64,000 nucleotides of DNA, taken from NCBI GenBank assembly GCA_029204225.1, contig CM055104.1:47934451-47998450 (forward strand), read 5' to 3'. Positions 56,584 to 64,000 of this stretch are shown here, piece by piece. Every line of letters starts with the position of its first letter. The first letter of the stretch is position 1. The notes beneath the pieces were generated by a model. That model had not been told where the DNA came from and did not search any database. It was given only the letters and a program-made list of their open reading frames with translations. Both the position numbers and the translations under genes were made by a program. Source of the DNA: Diphasiastrum complanatum. Taxonomy: Eukaryota > Streptophyta > Lycopodiopsida > Lycopodiales > Lycopodiaceae.

Positions 56584-57400
56584 TCAGTTGATTAAAGTTC
56601 GGCAGTCCTTAATTTCGTGGCCAGTCCTCTTACAGTATCTGCAGAAAAGTTTATGCACTGGTTGAAATGATGAAGAGGTTGAATTCGATTCTAAATTAGA
56701 ATTTCGTCCAGACTGCATGTTGCTCTTCTTGTCAGTAGAGCCTGAATTTGTAGATCTCTTGGATCTAAACTTCTGATTTTTTGAATACAAAACTTGAGGA
56801 TTTGATCCTGAGCCTGAGGAGGATGCTGGTCTTCTGATCTCTTCTTGTAGGAGCAGCGAAATCACTCTAGATAGAGTGAGGTGTGCTCCTGGGTAGAAAT
56901 TGCCATTACCCAATTTTTGTAGGCTTCAAGTACACTCGATAATAGAGTCATGAGTGCATCAGAATTTTTTATGACTGAGCCTGTTGCAGTCATCTGCTCC
57001 ATAAGATTTTTGAAAGTGTTGAGGTGGCTCGAAACACTATTTGCGTCAGACATTCTAAGGGTGAATAATTTCTTCCTCAGATGAAGCTTGGATGTAATGT
57101 CTCTAATGTCATAGAGAGTTGCTAGGATGTCCCATGCAGTCTTAGCTATCTGAACAACACGTATGTGGTTGATTTGAGTGTCCTTGATATTGAGGGTGAT
57201 CATGGCAAATGCTTTGCCGTCTCTCAGTTTCCACTTGGTGATGACGACTGCATCACCTTCTGGTTTGAGCTCTGTGCCATCAACAATGTCCCACAGTTCT
57301 TTGGCTAGAAGTATAACCTTCATCTTGAATTTCTAGAGATGGTAGTTATCTCCATCGAGTTTGTCTATGAGAGATGAACTAGATGATGGATCCATTCTGG
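56584..57400 (-). pseudogene. Copia gag with its own zinc knuckle
   Basis: Starts about 57394 with MDPSSSSSLIDKLDGDNYHL, where the next codon is TAG in place of the conserved Trp. It continues KVILLAKELWDIVDG, IKDTQINHIRVVQIAKTAWD, LHLRKKLFTLRMSDANSV, HLNTFKNLMEQMTATGSV and LLSSVLEAYKNWVMAIST. After a frame break comes a Ser/Asn/Lys-rich tail and the knuckle CRYCKRTGHEIKDC (56913-56584). This gag matches the plus fragment at 24830-25300. Confidence 0.9.
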
Positions 57401-57526
57401 TTGAACAAGTTCGTTGGTAGAAACAACGACTGTCGGAATACTGTTGGCTGCGCGTTTGCTAGAAAGACGTCTTGATAGAAACAAGATTGATAATCTGCAA
57501 TAGAAATGCAGATTAATTAAATGCTC

Positions 57527-57538
57527 GCTTTGATACCA
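57527..57538 (-). other. Primer-binding site (initiator tRNA-Met type)
   Basis: GCTTTGATACCA on the plus strand (TGGTATCAAAGC on the minus), abutting the LTR at 57539. Same variant as at 4114. Confidence 0.9.
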
Positions 57539-58605
57539 TGTCGTAAAATCGCGTGTGGGCATGAGCGGCAGCAGAAGCTCAAGGATTGGAGCGCGGCATG
57601 TAGGAACAGAAACACAATAGTTAGCAGCAGAATTATTCAAGTAGAAGAATTCATACAGAATGCGCAAATGAACGACGCAGTAGTGAGACAAAAATTGCAC
57701 TCTGATAAAAATATCAACAATGAGTACAATAGCTTGAAGTAATAACTTCAGCTTGTTGAGCGTGATAATGCTGGCTATAGAAAACTCTGATTAAAAGAGA
57801 ATTTCAATTAACTCAAAATTCTCAAAAATTAACATTTACATAGCTTGAATCAGCTAATATATAGATTTACAAGTGTCGAGGAACAAAATATCTTACAAGC
57901 CTTTAATGCTATTTACGCCAGTCTTTGCATATGTACAAAGTTGGTAACCGCCAACTGCCTTTGGGATATTTGGTTGTCCAATTGTTTTAGGGTTGCTGAT
58001 AAGTTGGCGACGTCGGTCAGCCAAAGTAGCAAAATGCGAAAAAGCCAAAAAACCCGAAGGTGCCCTTAGACTAAAGGTTTGCAACTCTTGAAGGTGCCCT
58101 TACACTAAAGGTATGTAAATCCCTAAGGCGCCCTTAGATTCAAGACAACGAAGAAGGCAAAAAAGCCGAAAAAGCCGAAAAGTGCCTTACATTGAAGGCA
58201 GAGAAGAAGGCGAAGGTGCCTTAAATTAGATGCAGTGAAGAAGGCAAAGGTGTCTTAGATTACAAGCAGCGAAAAAGGCAAAAAAAGAGAACATGCCTAA
58301 AAAATGATTTCTAAGGCATTCTGGCCATTTGGCCATTGTGTCGCATTTTTTGCTACTGCAAAAAGGCGAAGGAGGCGGAAAAACAAAGGTGCTTTAAAAA
58401 TGGCTTCTAAGGCATTCTAGCCACTTTGGCCAGTGTGTTGCATTTTTTTGCTAAGGAGCGAAAAAGGGCAAAGGTGCCTAAAAATTGTTTTAAGGTAAAA
58501 GAAAGGAAAAATGTGAAGGTCCGAAAATATGAAGTCGGCATTCGGTTTTTCAGGATACTCATTACTTAAACAATTTTGTTTAAGGCTGAGCATAAAAATC
58601 TAACA
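57539..58605 (-). repeat. 5' LTR, about 1067 bp, with internal repeats
   Basis: Bounded by TGTCGTAAAATCG at the PBS side and ...AAAATCTAACA at the outer end (TG...CA on each strand). A TATA-like TATATA at about 57858 on the minus strand could be its promoter. The outer half (about 57990-58520) is made of GAAGGCGAAGGTGCC / GCGAAAAAGGC phrases and a ~90-bp doublet containing TTCTAAGGCATTCT. The outer boundary is inferred from the TG/CA rule only, as no second LTR was found. Confidence 0.7.
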
Positions 58606-60850
58606 CTCTGATGACCCTTCTCGCCCGTTGGAGGTGCCCATCACTCTGCACCTTTAGTGCTTCACCTGCGCACCAGTGCTGATCACCTACGTGGGCCAGC
58701 TTCACGCTTCTGTAATCAACTGTCACTGATGGCGTGTTTACACTCCACTGCAAATTTTGTGCAAATTTTGTGGGTGCATTAAAGATAGGATGATGCTTAC
58801 CCTGCACCTCATGCCTTTAGCTTTCACATTGCATAACTCCACGACATTCAGCGTTCTCAGCTCTATCGATTGAATCAACATCAAGTGCACTCAGCATTGG
58901 GGCTTTGCAGCTATGGCTCGCTATTATCCAATGTGCTCAGTTGGTTTTGCTGGGAATCATGGCTCCCACATTTGGCTTTCCAAGATCCTCAAGCAACGGG
59001 CTATTGATAGTTCTGTGAGATTCTATGAGCAAGGGGAATTAGAATTCTGATAGTTCAAATCTTGTGCTTCTAATGCTCTTCATTAAATGCTCTTTTTCAT
59101 TGGCTACGGGCCATGGCGATACATGGCCTTCCAATCTGTCAATCTCACACGCTTTGCATTGGACTTTGCAGGCATGAGGCATCTTAAGCAATTGGTCGGC
59201 TACAAGGATTGTTCACAGGCTTTCTCATTGGTTGTTGGGACATTGCATTGCATCATCAACACATATTCCTCATGTGCTTTGCCTTGCTGGAAGCAAATCG
59301 AAATTTACATTATTGGTTGTAAGTTTCATGCCCTTGTATATTCCAGCAAACTCTACTACAAAAACGTTGCCAGTGCATTTTATGGAACATGCGAATTTCG
59401 AAAAGAGAGTCTCGAAAATGGATTTTGTGAAGGGTTTTTTTTGTTGCTTTTGCTTTTTCTCCCTGCACAATATAGAATGCTCAAGGAAATTCCAGTTGAC
59501 TGTACCGTTTCCAGTGTGTGAATTTTAGGTGAACCTTTCCGCGAGGAATGCTTTGTGTTGTCTTTTGCTCTTTTTCCCTCCATCAATGCAATGCAATGTC
59601 ATTCGGGTTGTAAAGCAACCTATAACAAATAACATAGTATCAAACAATATAATTGAAGTGAAGACAAAGCACTAAAATGGTGGTGACTGAATGGTATCAA
59701 GCTAGTGCCTGATCATCACATTAAGTGCTAATCACCATGGAGTGCTCATCAAAAAAAGTTTGGGGGGTTCCAAGCTTACAAACACATTAAGGTATTTATA
59801 AGAGACGAGTTAATTGGGTTTTTTCTTGTTGTAAGTGAGCCAACTTGAAGGTTATGCCAAAATTATATGCTAGAATCAAGTCAATCCATTTGTATGATGA
59901 GGAGGTTACATTCGTATTTAAAATAGTATGGAAGGTCCAACATTTTAGGGCTAGGAGCACAAGCTTTTCCAAACGTTCAATTCTTGGACACTCCTAACAA
60001 GCAAAAGTGACCTTGTAATAAGACAAAGTGACCTCATCCCAGTGCTAGATGGGCCAAACAAATGGTCTACTTTACAAACATGGTTTTTTCATATTGCTAA
60101 ATCTAATTTTTCCTATTGCTAAATCTAATTTGTAAAAGACGAGAAGGTTTAATATTATAAAGCTAGATTAGGGAATATAATTCTAGTTTTTCTTAGGTTT
60201 TTTCTATCACACTATAACCGTCTATGATAAGTTTTATACATCTCCTAACTATTCTAGCAGTTTTGTCTTGTTTGTAGAAATGTAAATTTCTCTTAGTACA
60301 TTTTTTAATTTATAAAATATATCAATATCTTAGCTTATTGTAATCAAATATTATTCTTAGTTATGTTGTTAAAGTATGATGTAGCTTTAGTATATATCTT
60401 TTGTTTATGTTATAAATCAAGTGTGCAAGCCTGCTACAGTTGCTATGGGCGAATTAGGTATGATCTCCTAACTAGGAAAGTGGGTTGACAACCCATTATC
60501 CTTTTAATGGCTAGTGAAATTGGTTGACAGCCAACTTTCCTAGGCATAGGCCCTGAATTGGGGTTTAGGTTCAAAAAATTGTAGCGGCCTTGGTTCACCT
60601 GTCACGCATAGATTCGTTCCCAAGGGAATAGTGCTTCCCTTGCGAAGTTAGCTTGCAAATCCTACTCTAACCACACCTAGACTAACCACATCTAACTATC
60701 CACCCTATTTTAACCACAAGCATGAGAAGGAAGAATAGATTACAATGGGGGAGGTGCTTACATCCTATCCTCTCTACTCTCTTAGAAATCATTAACAACA
60801 TGCAAGTAGAGAGAAGAAGCAAATGAAAAGCAAATACAAAATGCAAAAAC

Positions 60851-60852
<2 letters not shown>
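58606..60852. other. Intergenic; one unexplained 144-codon frame
   Basis: A plus-strand open frame (59087-59521) contains no recognised motif. Its Cys, Phe and Leu richness could reflect chance composition. The rest is AT-rich without a defined feature. An imperfect PBS-like sequence at about 59692 has no LTR beside it. Confidence 0.4.

Positions 60853-60907
<55 letters not shown>
60853..60907. repeat. (GA)27 microsatellite
   Basis: Third long uninterrupted GA run. Overlapping open frames on both strands (Arg-Glu or Leu-Ser repeats) are artefacts of it. Confidence 0.98.
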
Positions 60908-60909
<2 letters not shown>

Positions 60910-62357
60910 AAGCAAGGATGTTCAAATCTCATTTGGGCATAATCTCCTCCTCCTATTAAACATGGAAATATGGTACAAAGGGTGTCTTTTTATGGATGGG
61001 GAAGGCCCTTGCCCCTTTCTCCTATTGGTTAATTACAATGGCAAGGATCCTTATCCAAGCCTCCTAAACTAACACAAAAGGAATCTAATGGATCCTTAAG
61101 AAAGCACAAGGGAACTCACATGAATCATGTGAGTTCTAATTTGGGCCCTTTTAGCTTTTTTATTAACAACTTGACTTAGGGCCTCTAATGCCATTTTAGA
61201 GTTTTAGGCCCCTAGTCACTTATTCCTAATTCTACAAGTTCTACAAAACCAAATTGCGTGCTCATTGGGTTGGGCTTATACACGTCTCTCTCAACATCTG
61301 CCTCCTTTTTATAGAGGGTGAACAGGCCCAACCGTTCACTCTGACAATTTTTCAATTTTCAGTCCCTTCTCCTCTCTTTCAACATGTGTTTCATGCAGTC
61401 CCCATCACATCATAGAAAAGGTGCTTTCTCATGATACACACCCTTCACACTTTTTAACTACCTCCACAACTTTGTGGCATTTGGCAAAGAGGTGATTTTG
61501 CCCATTGATTTCTTGTGAATATTTTATTCATGAGCCATTGAGACCTTGCCACCTTACCACAGCTAGCCCCCATGTCTAATTTGTGAAGGGCTATATTAGC
61601 CATTACTGCTTACTCATGATAGTACTCAACCAACCGTTGGTTGCCATTTTATAAAGGGTGTGTTCTCTTGGTTTTTCTCAACTTCTCACCAAAACTTTTT
61701 GTTTCCTAAGGTGGTGGGGGCCTTTTGGCCTTGACTTGTATTTCTCCCATTTGTCGGTCCCTTTCACTAAATATCGTCATAATGCTAGATTCTTGTGCCG
61801 TAAATTCACCGTTCCCCATGCTTGTTGTGTTCGATTCCAATTCCCATATTCGAGTGTCCAATTTATATTTTCGATCCCAATATTTTGAGTAACCGCAAAA
61901 CACTATTATGTCGATTTTTATGATCATTTTTTTCTCTGGTAGCTCAAGTAATCCGATTTCAGTCTTTCGAGTTGCCTATTTTTCTTGTGTGACAGACTAG
62001 AGCAATCTTGGACCTGGACTGGCCATCCTTGAAAAACAAAGTGATTTTTCTATTAATCAAAATATTTCTGGTTACATCGAAACTGTGCTCGGCATTGCCG
62101 ACATTTTTACTATCGGGCCAATTTTAAGGCCGTAAAAGTTCTGACTAGCCACTTTAAGGGCAGGTTGGGACCTATTTCTACGTAGACCGACATTTTTCCT
62201 CGGTCTTACAAAAAGTTTGTCTATGTCACATATTTTCGACGGTTCTCTAGACTGTTTATAAAGATATATCGTCTATTACTAATTAACGTGTCTAGCCACT
62301 TTAAGGGTAGGCTGGGACCCTTTTGGTCCAATATTATGTGTCAACTTAAGCAAAATT
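60908..62357. other. Intergenic with one ~28-bp direct repeat
   Basis: CTAGCCACTTTAAGGG.AGG then TGGGACC occurs at about 62144 and 62292. No gene recognised. Confidence 0.5.
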
Positions 62358-62548
62358 TCACAGTATTTTGGTGCTCGTCAAATACTCCGCAACTACTTTG
62401 CTCAATATTAGTCCGATTTTTGGAGTCAAAAATTCGGTTAACACATGATCATCCAAAAAGCCATTAAGAACTACTTGAACAAGTTGTACATTCTTAATGT
62501 TCTCATCAATACATGCAAGCTCATCATTGTATGCTTTAACCCTCAAAG
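62358..62548 (-). pseudogene. Small Copia gag fragment
   Basis: Minus-strand codons VKAYNDELACIDENIKNVQL and VVLNGFLDDHVLTEFLT match the central gag block (Y.DEL...G..I.....V..LL.GL...Y..F). It is joined at about 62548 to plus-strand protease sequence. Confidence 0.55.
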
Positions 62549-62790
62549 CTAGCAAAAGGATGGATCTAGACAATGTCCTTCTTGTACCATCAATTACCAA
62601 AAGCTTGCTTAGTGTTGGACAACTAATGGATGATGGTTTAGATGTTCACTTCAAGCATGGAGTTTGTTCCATCATGAATAATGATATTTGCATAGCAAAT
62701 GGTGTTAAACAAGGTAGTTTGTTTAAGTTGGATGCTAAAATTGCTATGGCAAAAGTGGAAATCATTCATTCAAATGTACACTCAACTTGA
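62549..62790 (+). pseudogene. Copia protease C-terminal fragment
   Basis: MDLDNVLLVPSITKSLLSVG, QLMDDGLDVHFKHGVCSIMN and KQGSLFKLDAK are the blocks that follow the catalytic site in Copia protease (L-x-N/D-V-L-x-V-P, L-L-S-V-x-Q-L, L-Y-x-L). The active site itself is missing. Confidence 0.75.
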
Positions 62791-63396
62791 GGGCTTCATC
62801 AAGAAGGAAGTTGAAGTAAGATGTGTAATGACTCATTTGAAAACAAGTTTTTATGTTTTAGTGATTTAAAAATTGTTATGAACCAATTAAGAGTAAATTG
62901 GTTGTTTGATCAAATGAGTGCTCTCAGATTTTGGAAGAGCAAAAATGAGTTAATCACTCATTGTTTTGAAAAATGTGTTTTTTCTTTTGGAGAGGCAAAT
63001 TGTAAGCTTCTTATGAGAATAAGTGAAACATCCTTGAAGGACACTTATATCCATAAGCAAGTATGTAGCCTCATGAAGTTCAAGATCACTTGTAATTACA
63101 AGATTAGGAAAATCATGCTTACTTTTGATGGTTTGTGCACTAGTCACTCTAGCATGATAAATCTTGGACTAGCCAAACGTATTGAAATACGTCCACATGG
63201 GTTGGACTAGACAAGATGTAATTTGGTAGAATATGTGGCCAGATTGGGGTCGTCAGTATGCTCATGGACATATGGACACCACCAATTTAATCGAGCAAAC
63301 TTGGCACTATCTCAAATATACTATTTTGGGAGCAAGAGTGAACCATAAGATTATAGAATTGGTGGGGGCCCTGATAGGCTCGTCCTCAACCAGAAT
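62791..63396. other. Possible continuation of the retroelement fragment
   Basis: A 129-codon plus-strand frame (62821-63210) has protein-like but unrecognised sequence. It may be decayed pre-integrase or integrase, but no zinc or catalytic motif is visible. Confidence 0.35.
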
Positions 63397-63864
63397 TGTT
63401 ACGTCCATGTCCTGTACAAGGGAATCGGAATAATTCCTAACGTGGATAGCCGGTCACTCCAGGTGTATATGGTTATTAGTTATGCCTCGTCATTCCGGGC
63501 TTGGCCTGTAAAGTAATCAGATCTATAATTGGACATAGGAGCACATGCATTGTGAATGACTACTTTAATGCAAGAATAGGAGGTCAATAGTTCAATATAG
63601 GTTGCATGGGAATCCTAGGAGAATATTCTCTCTCTCACGAGGAGAATATGTCCATTGGAAACTCACCCATCCTCCTATTGGAAATTCAGTTTCTTGAGCC
63701 AGTTTCTCCTCCTCTCTCTTAGGTTCTTCACTATGGCTTGGGGGCTAGGTCCAGGAGGAAACTCCAGGAGGGATCTAGGTTTGGTTGGGTGGTTTTGCTC
63801 CACAGGTGCCTTTTGGTTGTTTTGCAACAGGATCCAGTCAGATCTTCATTTGATTATCCTTACA
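63397..63864 (+). repeat. Putative 5' LTR at the right edge
   Basis: Ends ...GATTATCCTTACA at 63864, one base before a PBS. TGTTACGTCC at 63397 is a plausible start, giving about 468 bp, but the left boundary is uncertain. The body of this element would lie to the right, outside the window. Confidence 0.6.
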
Positions 63865-63865
63865 G

Positions 63866-63877
63866 TGGTATCAGAGC
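63866..63877 (+). other. Primer-binding site (initiator tRNA-Met type)
   Basis: TGGTATCAGAGC, the standard Copia PBS, one base after the LTR end. Confidence 0.88.
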
Positions 63878-64000
63878 TATGAATTTGCATCAATCAGAAG
63901 GTGGAGCTACTTCTTGTATTTTCTCAGTTTTTGTGGATTTCTCCTTGCATGTTACTTCCAGGTGGTGGAATTGATCTCCAAGTAGGTGGCTTCTCTACAT

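Larger units (their letters stand above)
53862..58605 (-). mobile_element. Ty1/copia element, 5' two-thirds
   Basis: Minus-strand copy in canonical order: 5' LTR (57539-58605), PBS (57527-57538), gag, zinc knuckles, protease, integrase, RT start. It breaks off inside RT at about 53862, so RNase H and the 3' LTR are missing. RT resembles 31068-33145. All main frames carry stops or frameshifts. Confidence 0.9.

Noticed and set aside
59087-59528. Two overlapping 98-144-codon plus frames
   Set aside because: No recognised domain, no promoter or splice context; listed only as unexplained open frames.
59690-59704. TGGTATCAAGC resembling a PBS
   Set aside because: One base is missing and there is no LTR end beside it or gag after it.
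60682-61072. Open frames with Leu-Ser or Arg-Glu repeats, looking like a signal peptide on the minus strand
   Set aside because: Both come from the (GA)27 microsatellite.
1-64000. CRISPR arrays, rRNA or tRNA genes, operons, defence or toxin systems
   Set aside because: No regular spacer-repeat structure, no rRNA or tRNA signature and no cluster of cooperating genes was seen; the content is plant nuclear and TE-dominated.

Overview
This window looks like intergenic DNA from a large plant nuclear genome. It holds one convincing host gene, a group IId WRKY transcription factor on the minus strand (20084-21489, three exons). The rest is mostly broken LTR retrotransposons, microsatellites, tandem and inverted repeats, and AT-rich DNA without recognisable genes. 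Old, nested retroelements, long (GA)n tracts and very sparse genes suggest a gymnosperm or another large-genome plant. That placement is inference from composition only.

Layout. 1-4125: an AACCGA-rich repeat tract, a decayed gag-like reading frame, and an LTR end abutting a tRNA-Met primer-binding site. 4126-14700: mostly featureless, with GA microsatellites, one unexplained coding-like fragment (11749-11988), an AT-rich duplication and a strong inverted repeat (12980-13680). 14723-16831: a short, comparatively young Copia-type element with 700-bp LTRs, its right LTR truncated, followed directly by a Copia gag fragment. 18091-18785: Copia RNase H remnant. 20084-21489: the WRKY gene with candidate promoter sites up to about 22800. 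24830-33145: a pile-up of Copia gag, integrase, RT and RNase H fragments on both strands, plus a Ty3/gypsy RT-RNase H fragment. 37165-38506: 5' end of a minus-strand Copia element (LTR, PBS, gag). 38507-39188: degenerate tandem array. 39189-45777: a minus-strand element bounded by similar LTR segments, with gag-like frames, no recognisable RT or integrase, a GC-rich island and a ~43-bp-period tandem array. 45777-48716 (+) and 48737-51690 (-): two rearranged Copia copies in inverted orientation. 53862-58605 (-): a Copia copy from LTR and PBS through gag, protease and integrase, ending inside RT. 58606-64000: microsatellite, small Copia gag/protease pieces, and a second LTR-PBS junction at the right edge.

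How the parts relate. The retroelement pieces fall into a few families. In nearly every copy I read closely, the frames are broken by stops, frameshifts, internal deletions or lost catalytic residues, so none looks able to move by itself. I see no operon, CRISPR array, rRNA, tRNA gene or cluster of cooperating genes, and no convincing new biological system. The points most worth checking are the WRKY promoter, the young short Copia element, the gag-only element at 39-46 kb, and the GCGAAAAA-rich repeats shared by three Copia leaders or LTRs.
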